NCBI GenBank assembly: GCA_024349765.1
Contig: AP026073.1
Span: 6,820,001-6,884,000 of the forward strand
Direction: 5' to 3'
DNA length: 64,000 nt
Source: Streptomyces nigrescens
GTDB taxonomy: Bacteria; Actinomycetota; Actinomycetes; Streptomycetales; Streptomycetaceae
The notes under the pieces were generated by a model. It had not been told where the DNA came from. It searched no databases and was given only the letters and a program-made list of their open reading frames with translations. Positions 14,224 through 24,071 of this stretch are shown here, in pieces. Within the stretch, counting starts at the first letter, position 1. Each line of letters starts with the position of its first letter. The translations under genes and the position numbers were made by a program.

Positions 14224-16233
14224 TCAGGCTCCCTTCCCCGTCGTACGGCGTTCCGTGGGCTGGGTGACCCGGTCGAGCATCAGGCCCAGGCACACGATGG
14301 CCACACCCGCGACCAGGCCGAGGGCCAGGTCTCCGGTGGCCAGGCCGGTGACCACGTCGTAGCCGAGGGCACCGCCGCCGACCAGGCCGCCGATGATGAC
14401 GACGGCGAGGACCAGGACCACGCCCTGGTTGACGGCGAGCAGCAGGGCCGGCCGGGCCAGCGGCAGCTGCACCTGGCGGAGCATCTGCCAGCGGGTGGCG
14501 CCCAGCGAGCGGGCCGACTCCATCGCGGCGGGGTCGACCTGGCGCAGGCCCTGGGTGGTGATGCGGATGACCGCGGGCAGCGCGTAGACGACCGCGGCCG
14601 CGGCGGCCGGGGCGCGGCCCACGGCGAACAGCGCGACGACCGGGATCAGGTACACGAACTGCGGCATGGTCTGCATGACATCCAGGACCGGGCGGAGGAT
14701 CGCCTCGAACCGCTTGCTGCCGGCCGCCAGGACACCGGTGCCGAAGCCCAGCACCAGCGTCACGACCAGGGCGGCGAGCACCTGGGAGAGGGTGTTCATG
14801 GACGGCTTCCACACGCCCAGCACACCGATGGCGGCCATCGCGAGGACGGCGGTCAGGGCGGTGCGCCAGGTGCCGATGAGCCAGGCCAGCGCGGCGACGA
14901 TGAGCAGCGTGCCGTACCAGGGCAGCGCGGTCAGGCCGTCGCGCAGCGGGTTGAGCACCCAGTTGGTGAAGTGCGCGGCCCAGTCGGCGGTGCCGCCGAT
15001 GACCGGGACGCCGGAGTAGAGGTGGTCGACCATCCACTCCTTGAAGTCGTTGACCGGGTGGGCGATGTCCACGAACCAGGCGCCGGGCCAGACCGCGGAG
15101 CCGGTCAGCCGGCCGGCCAGGGCCAGCAGGGCGGTGAGGGCGGCCACGCCGGTCCAGACCTGCCAGCCGCGCAGCCACGCCGGGCCGGCGGTGGCGGTGT
15201 TGCCGGCCGCGCCGATCCGGGCGCCGGCCGCGGCGGTGGTGCGGTCCATGACGATGGCCAGCAGCACGATCGGGATGGCGGCGGAGAGCGCGGCGCCGAC
15301 GTCGACGGAGGCGAGCGCCTGGTAGACGCGGTCACCGAGGCCGGCCGCGCCGATCATCGAGGCGATCACGACCATGGACAGCGCCATCATGATCGTCTGG
15401 TTGACGCCGAGCAGCAGTTCCTTGCGGGCCAGCGGGAGGCGGGCGGTCAGCAGCCGCTGCCGTCCGGTGGCGCCGAGCGAGGAGACCGCCTCCAGTACGC
15501 CGGGGTCGGCGCCGCGCAGTCCGAGCGCGGTGAGCCGGGCCATCGGCGGGGCCGCGTAGATGACGGTGGCCAGCAGCGCGGCCGGCACGCCGATGCCGAA
15601 GATCAGCACGACGGGCAGCAGATAGGCGAAGGCCGGCAGCACCTGCATGGTGTCGAGGACCGGGCGGAGGATCCGGAACAGCCGCTCGGAGAGGCCGGCG
15701 GCCAGTCCGAGCAGTGCGCCGACGACGACCGAGACGGCGACCGCCACGACCATCAGCGCCAGCGTCTGCATGGTCGGGACCCACATCCCGAGCGCCCCGC
15801 TGACGAGGAGGGAGACCAGCGCGGTGGCGGCGATCCGCCAGCCGGCCACCCGCCAGGCGATCAGCGTGACGCCGGTGGTCACGCCGGCCCAGCCGAGGGC
15901 GAGCAGCAGCAGGTAGACCGCGCGGACGGAGATGACCACGGCGTTGGAGAGGTGGCCGAGGAAGTAGACGAACAGCCAGTGGTTGTCACGGTTGTCGATG
16001 ATCCAGTCGCTGGTCTTCCCGAGCGGTCCGGACAGGTCGACGGTGAGCGCGGAGGGCCAGGCGGCGCCGGGCCAGGCGGCGTGCACCACGGGGACCAGGA
16101 CGGCCGCGGCGACGGCGAGCAGCAGGAGCTTGGCGACGCCGCGGCGGCCCAGCAGGGCGCGGGCCGGATTGGCCTTGGGGGCGTCGGCGCCGAGGCCGCG
16201 CTGAGTGGCGGGGGGTGCGGATGCGGTGCTCAT
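14224..16233 (-). CDS. Glycine betaine ABC transporter permease, duplicated in one chain
   Basis: 669 aa, about twice the usual ProW length. Two homologous permease halves are fused. Each carries the same sequence blocks: WVPTMQTLALMVVAVAVS versus WKPSMNTLSQVLAALVVT, then RPVLDTMQVLPAFAYLLPVV versus RPVLDVMQTMPQFVYLIPVV. Each also has an EAA-type cytoplasmic loop, SLGATGRQRLLTARLPLAR and SLGATRWQMLRQVQLPLAR. One polypeptide could thus replace the permease dimer. The start MSTASAPP at 16233 is chosen over an upstream ATG that would translate a repeat-rich spacer. Confidence 0.88.
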   Translation of the reverse strand: MSTASAPPATQRGLGADAPKANPARALLGRRGVAKLLLLAVAAAVLVPVVHAAWPGAAWPSALTVDLSGPLGKTSDWIIDNRDNHWLFVYFLGHLSNAVVISVRAVYLLLLALGWAGVTTGVTLIAWRVAGWRIAATALVSLLVSGALGMWVPTMQTLALMVVAVAVSVVVGALLGLAAGLSERLFRILRPVLDTMQVLPAFAYLLPVVLIFGIGVPAALLATVIYAAPPMARLTALGLRGADPGVLEAVSSLGATGRQRLLTARLPLARKELLLGVNQTIMMALSMVVIASMIGAAGLGDRVYQALASVDVGAALSAAIPIVLLAIVMDRTTAAAGARIGAAGNTATAGPAWLRGWQVWTGVAALTALLALAGRLTGSAVWPGAWFVDIAHPVNDFKEWMVDHLYSGVPVIGGTADWAAHFTNWVLNPLRDGLTALPWYGTLLIVAALAWLIGTWRTALTAVLAMAAIGVLGVWKPSMNTLSQVLAALVVTLVLGFGTGVLAAGSKRFEAILRPVLDVMQTMPQFVYLIPVVALFAVGRAPAAAAAVVYALPAVIRITTQGLRQVDPAAMESARSLGATRWQMLRQVQLPLARPALLLAVNQGVVLVLAVVIIGGLVGGGALGYDVVTGLATGDLALGLVAGVAIVCLGLMLDRVTQPTERRTTGKGA

Positions 16234-16306
16234 GCTGAAACCTCGCTTCGCTCGGCCCTGCATTCGCACGGCACGCACCTCTGCATGATTCGCTCGCTAC
16301 GCTCGC
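16234..16306 (-). repeat. Intergenic mosaic of GCGAGCG-type short repeats
   Basis: The 73-bp gap upstream of the permease contains, on the minus strand, GAGCGAGCGTAGCGAGCGA followed by CGAGCGAAGCGAGG. Such GAGCGNAGCGAG tracts recur between Streptomyces genes in my experience. Here the last piece may serve as the permease ribosome-binding region. Function unknown. Confidence 0.4.
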
Positions 16307-16479
16307 TCATGCGCGCCCCCGCTTCACGGTGCCGGTCGGCACGCCCAGGGCGGCGGCGCGCTGGGCCTCGCGCCAGCGGCGCAGCAGCGCGGCACGCAGC
16401 CGGGAGCGGCGGGAGGCGACGGGGGCTCTGGAGCCGACGGCGCGGACGGCGCCGTGGCGGGGGGTGGCGGCGTACATCA

Positions 16480-16480
<1 letters not shown>
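16307..16480 (-). CDS. 57-aa Arg-rich ORF between ABC ATPase and permease
   Basis: 57 aa, strongly basic (RRSRLRAALLRRWREAQRAA), no membrane segment. Its ATG overlaps the stop of the ABC ATPase in a TGATGATG run, the arrangement expected for translational coupling. The ATPase ends in a shortened regulatory domain just before it. It may be a real small protein, a linker that keeps ribosomes moving to the permease, or a relic of a longer ATPase C-terminus. Codon bias is compatible with coding but the sequence is short. Confidence 0.4.
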
Positions 16481-17600
<1,120 letters not shown>

Positions 17601-17601
<1 letters not shown>

Positions 17602-19142
17602 CACGCATCACCTCCCTTGGTAGGAGCCTTGTGAAGCAGTTCGGCGCACTTCTCCCCCACCATGAGCACGCCCAGCATCGGGTTGACCGCCGGCATCGTC
17701 GGGAAGACCGAGGCGTCGGCGATCCGGATGCCGTGCAGACCGCGGATCTTCAACTCCGGGTCGACGACGGCGAGTTCATCGTTGGTGGCGCCCATCTTGC
17801 AGGTGCCGGCGGGGTGGTAGACGGTGTGCGCGGCCTTGCGCACCAGCTCGCTGATCTCCGCGTCGTCGGTCACGTGGGGACCGGGGAAGACCTCGCGCTT
17901 GAGCCACTTCTTGAACGGCTCGGCCCGGGCGATCTCGCGGGCCAGCTTGATGCCGTCGACGAGGGTCTGCCCGTCGTAGTCGTCCTCGTCCTCGAAGTAC
18001 TTGAAGTCGAGGGCGGGCTTGACCTCGGGGTCCGCGGAGGTGAGGTAGAGGCGGCCGCGGGAGCGGGACTTGGGGATGTTCGGGGTCATCGAGACGCCGT
18101 GTTCGGGGCGCTCGTAGCCCAGCCGCTCGGGGTTGTCGGTGAACGGGATCTGGTAGAAGTGGAACATCAGGTCGGGGCCCTTGTGCTCCGGGTCCCGCTT
18201 GACGAACAGACCCGCGTCCGAGTCCATCGCGGAGTTGCCCGGGATCGGCCCGTTGGTCTCCCAGACGATCACCGACTCGGGGTGGTCGATCAGGTTCTCG
18301 CCGACGCCCGGCAGGTCGTGCACGACGGGGATGCCGAGCGCCTCCAGGTCCTTCCTCGGCCCGATGCCGGAGTGCATCAGCAGCCGCGGGGTGTCGACGG
18401 CGCCGGCGCACACCAGCACCTCGCGGGCGGCCTCGACGTAGACCTCCGCACCGTCCTTCGTGCGGACGTGGACGCCCTTGGCGGTGGTGCCGTCCAGCTC
18501 CAGCTTGTGCGCCCAGGTCTCCAGCATCAGCGTGAGGTTCGGCCGGTCGCCGGCCTCGATGTGCGGGTGCAGGTAGGCGACCGAGGCGGACGACCGCTTG
18601 TTGTTCTCGGGGTGGTACGAGAGGTCGAAGAAGCCGACGCCCTCGTCGAAGGGCTTGTCGTTGAACCCGACGACCTCCGGCACGCCGAGGGCGGTCTTGG
18701 TCGCCTCGATCCAGTCGGTGGCGATCTGGTTCTGGTCCTTCTTCGCCACCCGCACGATGTTGTTGCGCAGCTTGCCGAAGTAGGGGTCCATCTCCTTCGC
18801 GCCCCAGCCGGTGGCGCCGGCCGCCTCCCACTCGTCCCAGTCGGACGGCAGCGGCTTGAAGGAGATCAGGGTGTTGTGCGACGAGCAGCCGCCGAGCACC
18901 TTGGCCCGGCTGTGCAGGATGTGCGAGTTGCCGCGCGGCTGCTCGGTGGTCGTGTACTCGTAGTCCAGCTCGCCGCCGAGGAGGCCGAGCCACTTGCGCA
19001 GCGTCAGCACGTCCTCGCGGTCGATGTCGGACGGGCCGCCCTCGATGACGGCGACGGTGACGTCCGGGTCCTCGGTGAGGCGGGAGGCGATGACGGAACC
19101 GGCGGTACCACCGCCGACCACGACGTAGTCGTACACGGGCAT
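17601..19142 (-). CDS. betA: GMC oxidoreductase, probable choline dehydrogenase
   Basis: 513 aa. The FAD-binding N-terminus reads [19 protein letters not shown], followed by the GMC signature [14 protein letters not shown]. The C-terminus holds the catalytic His region ([11 protein letters not shown]) and AVNPMLG. Choline dehydrogenases oxidise choline to betaine aldehyde. The next enzyme in that pathway is encoded immediately upstream and the betaine transporter downstream, so the substrate call rests on context. Length is slightly below that of typical BetA (~550 aa). The start MPVYDY at 19142 is preferred over one seven codons upstream. Confidence 0.78.
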
Positions 19143-19224
19143 GGAGGGTGCTCCTTCTTGCAACGTTCTCAGGTGGTGCGGGGGTTGAGGGGAGGCGGTC
19201 AGCCGCGGTCCGGTGAGGGACCGG

Positions 19225-20733
19225 TCAGCCCGCGAACCACCGCACCGGCTCGGGCCGGAGGTTTTCGTAAATGTGCTTGCTCTCGCGGTACTCGTCCAGA
19301 CCCGTGGGGCCGAGTTCCCGCCCGATGCCGGACTTTCCGAAGCCGCCCCACTCCGCCTGCGGGAGGTAGGGGTGGTAGTCGTTGATCCAGACCGTGCCGT
19401 GCCGCAGCCGCGCGGCGACCCGGCGGGCGCGCGCGGTGTCGGCGGAGAACACCGCGCCGGCCAGGCCGTACTCGGTGTCGTTGGCGAGCGCGACGGCCTC
19501 GTCCTCGGTGCCGAAGGTCTCCACCGTCAGGATCGGCCCGAAGGTCTCCTCGCGGACGACCTTCATCTCGCGGTGGCAGCCGTCCAGCACGGTCGGCGCG
19601 TAGAAGTAGCCGGTGGCCGGGCGGACGGCGGACGGCTCGGGCCGGGCCCCGCCGCACCGCAGCTGGGCACCCTCGGCCAGCGCGGAGGCGACGTACGCCT
19701 CGACCTTGTCGAGCTGCTGCTGGGAGACCAGGGGGCCGCACTCCACGCCGTCCTCGGTGCCCCGGCCGAGCTTGATCCTCTCGGCGCGGCGGGCGAGTTC
19801 GGCCACGAAGCGGTCGCGCACCGACTCCTCGATGATCAGCCGGGCGCCGGCGGAGCAGACCTGCCCGCTGTGGATGAACGCGGCGTTGAGCGCCTGGTCG
19901 ACGGCGGTGTCGAAGCCCTCCTCGGTGGCGCAGGCGTCGGCGAAGACCACGTTCGGGTTCTTGCCGCCGAGCTCCAGCGCGATCTTCTTGGCGCCGGAGA
20001 CCGCGGCCGCACCGGCCTTCGTGCCGCTGACCAGGCCACCGGTGAAGGAGAACAGGTCGACGTCCGGGTGCTCGGCCAGCCGCTGGCCGACCGGCAGACC
20101 GGCGCCGGTGACGATGTTGGCGACCCCGGCCGGCAGCCCGGCCTCGACCAGCAGCTTGACCAGGTGCACGGTCGACAGCGGGGTGACCTCGCTGGGCTTG
20201 ATCACAAAAGTGTTGCCGGCCGCGAGGGCCGGCGCGATCTTCCAACTGGCCTGCAGCAGCGGGTAGTTCCACGGCGTGATCAGCGCACAGACGCCGACCG
20301 GCTCGTGCACGACCACGCTGTGCACATCGGCGGAACCGGCGTCGACGACCCGGCCGCCGCTCTCGTTCATCACCACGTCGGCGAAGTACCGGAAGGCGTT
20401 GGTGACGTCGTCGACGTCGACCCGGCCCTCCTCCAGGGTCTTGCCGGTGTCCCGGCTCTCGATGAGCGCGATCTCCTCGCGGTCGCGCTGCAGCAGGTCG
20501 GCGACCCGGCGCAGCAGCGCGGAACGCTCGGCGACCGGCGTACGGGGCCAGGCGCCCGCGCCGCCGTCGAAGGCCCGGGCGGCGGCCGCGACCGCGGCGT
20601 CCGCGTCCTCGGCACCGCCCTCGGCCACCACCTGGAGGGTCGTCGCGTCGGCGGGGTCGAGGACCTCTCGGGTGGCCCCGGACGCGGCGTCCCGCCACAC
20701 CCCGTCTACGTGAATGGTCTCGCTTGCCGACAC
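19225..20733 (-). CDS. betB: Aldehyde dehydrogenase, probable betaine-aldehyde dehydrogenase
   Basis: 502 aa from a GTG at 20733 preceded by a purine-rich GGAAGGCAGAAG. Catalytic residues are present: Asn157 in PWNYP, Glu254 in LELGGK and Cys293 in SGQVCSAG. The NAD-binding loop reads FTGGLVSG instead of the common FTGS. It would oxidise betaine aldehyde to glycine betaine using NAD(P)+. The GMC oxidoreductase follows after an 82-bp gap. Upstream lie two palindromes that may control the whole locus. Other aldehyde substrates cannot be excluded by sequence alone. Confidence 0.82.
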   Translation of the reverse strand: MSASETIHVDGVWRDAASGATREVLDPADATTLQVVAEGGAEDADAAVAAAARAFDGGAGAWPRTPVAERSALLRRVADLLQRDREEIALIESRDTGKTLEEGRVDVDDVTNAFRYFADVVMNESGGRVVDAGSADVHSVVVHEPVGVCALITPWNYPLLQASWKIAPALAAGNTFVIKPSEVTPLSTVHLVKLLVEAGLPAGVANIVTGAGLPVGQRLAEHPDVDLFSFTGGLVSGTKAGAAAVSGAKKIALELGGKNPNVVFADACATEEGFDTAVDQALNAAFIHSGQVCSAGARLIIEESVRDRFVAELARRAERIKLGRGTEDGVECGPLVSQQQLDKVEAYVASALAEGAQLRCGGARPEPSAVRPATGYFYAPTVLDGCHREMKVVREETFGPILTVETFGTEDEAVALANDTEYGLAGAVFSADTARARRVAARLRHGTVWINDYHPYLPQAEWGGFGKSGIGRELGPTGLDEYRESKHIYENLRPEPVRWFAG

Positions 20734-20765
20734 GTTTCTTCTGCCTTCCGGTCTTCGTTGTGTTC

Positions 20766-20784
20766 CCACTGGTTCAACCAGTGG
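20766..20784. promoter_or_regulatory. Palindrome with TGGT-N3-ACCA core, candidate GntR/FadR-type operator
   Basis: CCACTGGTTCAACCAGTGG is a perfect 7-5-7 inverted repeat located 33–51 bases before the aldehyde dehydrogenase start. The inner TGGTTCAACCA fits the TGGT-N3-ACCA form known for FadR-subfamily GntR regulators. No regulator gene is adjacent in the window. Confidence 0.55.
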
Positions 20785-20846
20785 CGTCACCAGCAACGGG
20801 GACCCCTCCCCGGAAGCGCCCCACCTATGCCCAAACATTCAGGGAA

Positions 20847-20862
20847 AGTGAGCCGACTCACT
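20847..20862. promoter_or_regulatory. 16-bp palindrome upstream of the betaine locus
   Basis: AGTGAGCCGACTCACT is a perfect 6-4-6 inverted repeat 114–129 bases before the aldehyde dehydrogenase start and ~150 bases before the divergent lipoprotein gene. Such spacing and symmetry would suit a TetR-like repressor (BetI belongs to that family), but the binding protein is unknown. Confidence 0.45.
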
Positions 20863-21008
20863 CGGTGTGCAGAGAAATGTCCCGGAACGTACCCTGAATA
20901 GCCGTATGTCCAAGCGGGAAGATCGCGCCGTACGCCCCGCCGGCAGCAGGTGGCCCGTGCGGCCGCCCCTCATACACCCCTCCGCCCCCACCGCCCGGAG
21001 GTATCGAG

Positions 21009-21809
21009 ATGACCACCAGACGGCGTGCCGCCACCGCCACCGCCCTGGGCTGCGGAGCGGCCCTGCTCGCCGGGGCCGCCTGTACGGGCGCCGCGGCGGC
21101 CGGCGATCCCGACGGTGAGGGCGACCTCGCGGGGAAATCGGCCCAGCAGATCTCCGACGACGCCCTGCACCAGCTCGTGACCGCGAAGTCCCTGCGACTG
21201 CGTACCGAGACCACCGCCGACCCCACCAAGCTCGACATCACCCTCGACAAGGCCGGTAACTGCGCCGGCGCGATCAGCAAGGGCTCGCTCGGCCGCGTGG
21301 AGATCATCAAGCGCGGCAACCAGGTGTGGATGAAGCCGGACGCGGCGTTCTGGAAGAGCCAGCTGCCCGGTGAGGAGGGCGCCCGGGCGGCCGCCAAGTA
21401 CCGCAACACGTTCCTGCACGGCACCGCCGACCACGACGCCTTCCTGAAGAACCTCGCCACGGCCTGCGACCTCAGCGCCTTCCAGAAGTCCGCCGCCGGC
21501 CCCGGCGAGCCGCCCCCGTCCGGCGAGCCCACCCCCACCGCCAAGCTCACCAAGGGCCACCCCACGACCCACGAGGGCGCCCCCGTCCTCCCCGTCGTCA
21601 AACACACCGACGGCGTCACCGAGACCCTCTACGTCGCGATCAAGGGCACCCACTACCCCCTCAAGCTCACCGCCGAGGCCGACGACCAGAAGGGCACCGT
21701 CCTCCTGAGCAACTACGGCACCCCCGTCCCCACCACGACCCCGGCCCCCGGCGACACCGTCGACATCTCGGCACTGGAGGACCTGTTCCAGGGGACACAC
21801 ACCGCGTGA
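21009..21809 (+). CDS. Secreted lipoprotein of the LppX/LprG-like type
   Basis: 266 aa. The signal sequence ALGCGAALLAGAACTG contains a poor but possible lipobox (AGAAC). The body alternates strands and has the pattern LVTAKSLRLRTETTADPTKL, then GNQVWMKPDAAFW and CDLSAF, as in the half-barrel lipoproteins of actinobacteria that bind lipids. A long Pro/Thr-rich insert (GEPPPSGEPTPTAK) lies mid-chain and the end returns to strands (YVAIKGTHYPLKL). The ATG at 21009 has GGAGG at 20997–21001. Divergent from the betaine locus. Confidence 0.6.
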   Translation: MTTRRRAATATALGCGAALLAGAACTGAAAAGDPDGEGDLAGKSAQQISDDALHQLVTAKSLRLRTETTADPTKLDITLDKAGNCAGAISKGSLGRVEIIKRGNQVWMKPDAAFWKSQLPGEEGARAAAKYRNTFLHGTADHDAFLKNLATACDLSAFQKSAAGPGEPPPSGEPTPTAKLTKGHPTTHEGAPVLPVVKHTDGVTETLYVAIKGTHYPLKLTAEADDQKGTVLLSNYGTPVPTTTPAPGDTVDISALEDLFQGTHTA

Positions 21810-21904
21810 TCGGCATATGCCGCTACAGCGAGTAACCGGCTCCGGTGCCTATCGTTGAACCGTGCGGCTGCCCGTACGACGTGGCAGCGGGGAGGAGCGG
21901 CACG

Positions 21905-22519
21905 ATGACCATCAGCCTTGAGCGGACCGAAACGATCGCGACCGACGGGATGGAGATGGCTGAGCCCACCGAGAACCAACAGCGCTTGGACGGCCTGTTC
22001 GCGCGGCTGGAGGGAGCCTCCCCCGAGGGCTACAAGACCGAGATCGTCGGGGGGACAATCTTCATGTCGCCGCAGCGGGACGCGCATTGGCTGACCATCC
22101 GCCAGCTCTTGCGGGCGCTGGAGGACCGCTTCGGGGTGGACGTCCTGGTGCTGTCGGACGTCCGGATCGATTTCCCCGGCAAGGAGAACGGCTTCTGCCC
22201 GGACATCGCCAAATTCGCCGACGGCGCCAAGAAGAACGCACTGGGACGCTGGCGCTATCAGGACATCGAGCTCATCGCCGAGGTCATCTCCCAGGGGACC
22301 GCCGTGAACGACTACGGCCCGAAGAAGGCGATCTACGCCGAAGCCGGTATTCCGGTCTATGTCATCGCCGATCCCTATCTCGGCCGCTGCCGGGTCTTCA
22401 CGCACCCCCAGGACGGCGAGTACCTGCGCGATCTCACCCTCAAGTACGGCGAGCCGCTCGACCTCACACACGCATTCCCCGGTTTCAGCATCTCCACGGA
22501 GAATTTCCCCCGCGACTGA
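21905..22519 (+). CDS. Uma2 (DUF820)-family putative endonuclease
   Basis: 204 aa from ATG 21905, after GGGGAGGAG. It fits the Uma2 fold, a PD-(D/E)xK nuclease-like family: EGYKTEIVGGTIFMSPQ at the start, the metal-site Asp in FCPDIAKFADG, and ELIAEVISQGTAVNDYGPKK, where the Glu and Lys complete the motif. The end has YGEPLDLTHAFPGF, typical of the family. Such genes are abundant in Streptomyces and cyanobacteria, and their substrate is not known. Base composition is less GC-rich than the neighbours. Confidence 0.8.
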   Translation: MTISLERTETIATDGMEMAEPTENQQRLDGLFARLEGASPEGYKTEIVGGTIFMSPQRDAHWLTIRQLLRALEDRFGVDVLVLSDVRIDFPGKENGFCPDIAKFADGAKKNALGRWRYQDIELIAEVISQGTAVNDYGPKKAIYAEAGIPVYVIADPYLGRCRVFTHPQDGEYLRDLTLKYGEPLDLTHAFPGFSISTENFPRD

Positions 22520-22562
22520 TCCGCGGCGCGCGCGACGCACCCCGCGGAGTGAGAATGCAGAC

Positions 22563-22772
22563 ATGGTGCAGACAGCGGCGAAAGCAGTGCTTGAGGGCGG
22601 TCCCGCGGAACTTCCCGAGCGGATCGTGCCGGCCGATCCGCACGGCAGCGAGCTGAAGATCCCCTTCCGCGGCGGCTACGAACACTTCCGGCCCACCACC
22701 CGCCAGCAGTACACCCCCGAGGGGGCGCTGCCGGTGTACGAGTGGTGGGAGCGCACCGAGATCGCCGAGTAG
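22563..22772 (+). CDS. DUF5988-like small protein
   Basis: 69 aa. The pattern VLEGGPAELPERIVPADPH, then ELKIPFRGGYEHFRPT and a C-terminal PVYEWWERTEIAE matches what I recall of the small DUF5988 proteins of Streptomyces (GGP... KI...GYEHF...V-EW). These are often found beside secondary-metabolite or regulatory genes and have no known function. It starts 43 bp after the Uma2-like gene on the same strand and may be cotranscribed with it. Confidence 0.55.
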   Translation: MVQTAAKAVLEGGPAELPERIVPADPHGSELKIPFRGGYEHFRPTTRQQYTPEGALPVYEWWERTEIAE

Positions 22773-22806
22773 GCGGGGCGGGCGAGCAGGCGGGGCGGGC
22801 GCGCCG

Positions 22807-23700
22807 TCAGCCTTCCGGGACGAACGCCTGGAGGGCGATCCGCTGGGTCTCCTGCTGGAGCGGCCAGTCGGCCTCGGTGCCCAGGACCAGGACGGCGAAC
22901 TGCCGGCCGTCGTCGGTGGTGAAGGCGCAGTCGACGACCTTCACGCGCGTCCCGAGCCGCTCGCTGTCATAGGCGTAGACCAGCTGGGCGGCGTCCGAGC
23001 CCGGCGCCGGGCCGTCGAACGCGCCGAGGCTGATCTGCTCGAAGCCGGGATTGCCGGCCAGCCCCTTCGACGCCTGTTCCAGCGCCTCCCGCGGCGCGAT
23101 GTCCGGTTCGGTGATCTCGAAGATCTGCAGCAGCCCGCGGTCGTCCCGCGCGGTGTAGAACACCCCGGTCTTGCGCTCGCTGCGCTCCCAGCCGTCCGGC
23201 ACCGCGAGGGTGAAGCCCTTGGCGTCGTGGACGAGGCGGTAGCCGGCGGGCACGGCGGGCGACGGGGCCGCGTCCGTGGACGGCGTGCTGTCGGCGCCGG
23301 ACGGGGTGGTGGCGGCGGTCGGCGTGTGCGGGGCGGAGGCTCGGGTGCGGGCGGCGGGCGGCGCGTCGCCGTCGCGACTCCACAGCAGATAGCCGCCGCC
23401 GGCCCCGGCACCGATGACCGCCACGGCCACCCCGGCGATCAGGGCGGTACGGCGGCGGGGCCCGGGGCCCGGACCAGGAGCGGGTGCGGCACCGGGGACG
23501 CCGGCGAAGGGGTCGGGGGTGGCGCCGGGAGCGGTGCCCGGTAACGGGCCGGAGGGCGGCTGCGGTGGTGCGCCCGCGCTCGGGGCGAAGGTCGGCCGGG
23601 GCGGCATCGGGCCGCTGTACGGGGCGGGCGCCGGCCTGCCGTCCTCCCAGCTCTGCGTCTCGTCGTTCCAGCGGGCCGGCCCGCCGCGTCGCATCGTCAC
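22807..23700 (-). CDS. Single-pass membrane protein with extracellular sensor-like domain
   Basis: 297 aa. A cytoplasmic start (ARWNDETQSWEDG) and a Pro-rich linker of ~65 residues lead to one membrane helix (ALIAGVAVAVIGAGAGGGYL, ~86–105) and a Ser/Thr/Pro-rich stalk. An external domain begins YRLVHDAKGFTLAVPDGWER. This external fold is common at the C-terminus of actinobacterial Ser/Thr kinases and related membrane proteins. The gene starts with GTG overlapping the stop of the upstream gene (GTGA), with an ATG two codons later as an alternative. Third gene of a tightly overlapping operon. Confidence 0.6.
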   Translation of the reverse strand: MTMRRGGPARWNDETQSWEDGRPAPAPYSGPMPPRPTFAPSAGAPPQPPSGPLPGTAPGATPDPFAGVPGAAPAPGPGPGPRRRTALIAGVAVAVIGAGAGGGYLLWSRDGDAPPAARTRASAPHTPTAATTPSGADSTPSTDAAPSPAVPAGYRLVHDAKGFTLAVPDGWERSERKTGVFYTARDDRGLLQIFEITEPDIAPREALEQASKGLAGNPGFEQISLGAFDGPAPGSDAAQLVYAYDSERLGTRVKVVDCAFTTDDGRQFAVLVLGTEADWPLQQETQRIALQAFVPEG

Positions 23701-24071
23701 CCACCCACCAGGGCCGCGACCGCCTGGGTCACCGCGGCACCGGACGCCAGCAGCCCGACCACCGCGCCGGCGTCGGTCAGCGCCGTACGCAGCCGCGCCA
23801 GCCGCCCGGGCCCGGCCGCCCCGCTGTCGGCGATCTCGTCTTCCGTTCCGGCGAGTTCCTCGTCCAGGGCGGTCACCTCGGGACTGTGCACCGCCCGGGC
23901 CAGATCGCCCCGCAACTCCCGTACCGCACGCAGCAGTTCCTCCTGCGCCGGATCGGCGGCCGGTGCGGAGCCGCCTTCGTTCTGCGTCACGGTGTTGTGG
24001 TCGCCGATGGCGAAGGCGCCCCGGACGCTGCCGATGTGGATGCCGTTGCCGCGCGCGTCAGCCGTTGCCAC
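23697..24071 (-). CDS. 124-aa helical protein with N-terminal IGDHNT motif
   Basis: 124 aa. It begins at a GTG (24071) inside the upstream gene, 14 bases before that gene's stop, with GGAAGAAGA as Shine–Dalgarno. Residues 21–31 (AIGDHNTVTQN) match the C-terminal motif of the upstream membrane protein. Residues ~40–85 form an acidic/basic helical region (ELLRAVRELRGDLARAV, ALDEELAGTEDEIAD), and the C-terminus is a hydrophobic helix (LTDAGAVVGLLASGAAVTQA) that could insert into a membrane. This layout, a short amyloid-like motif plus a membrane-active helical domain, resembles effectors of bacterial amyloid-signalling pairs. That function is inferred. Confidence 0.6.
   Translation of the reverse strand: MATADARGNGIHIGSVRGAFAIGDHNTVTQNEGGSAPAADPAQEELLRAVRELRGDLARAVHSPEVTALDEELAGTEDEIADSGAAGPGRLARLRTALTDAGAVVGLLASGAAVTQAVAALVGG

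Noticed and set aside
13226..15178. Fusion of the binding protein with an upstream 320-aa extension
   Set aside because: The upstream part is the permease read in a wrong frame; the ATG at 14221 with signal peptide and lipobox is the real start.
20847..20862. Palindrome as a terminator for the lipoprotein gene
   Set aside because: It lies upstream of both divergent genes, with a short 6-bp stem and no position downstream of a stop codon.
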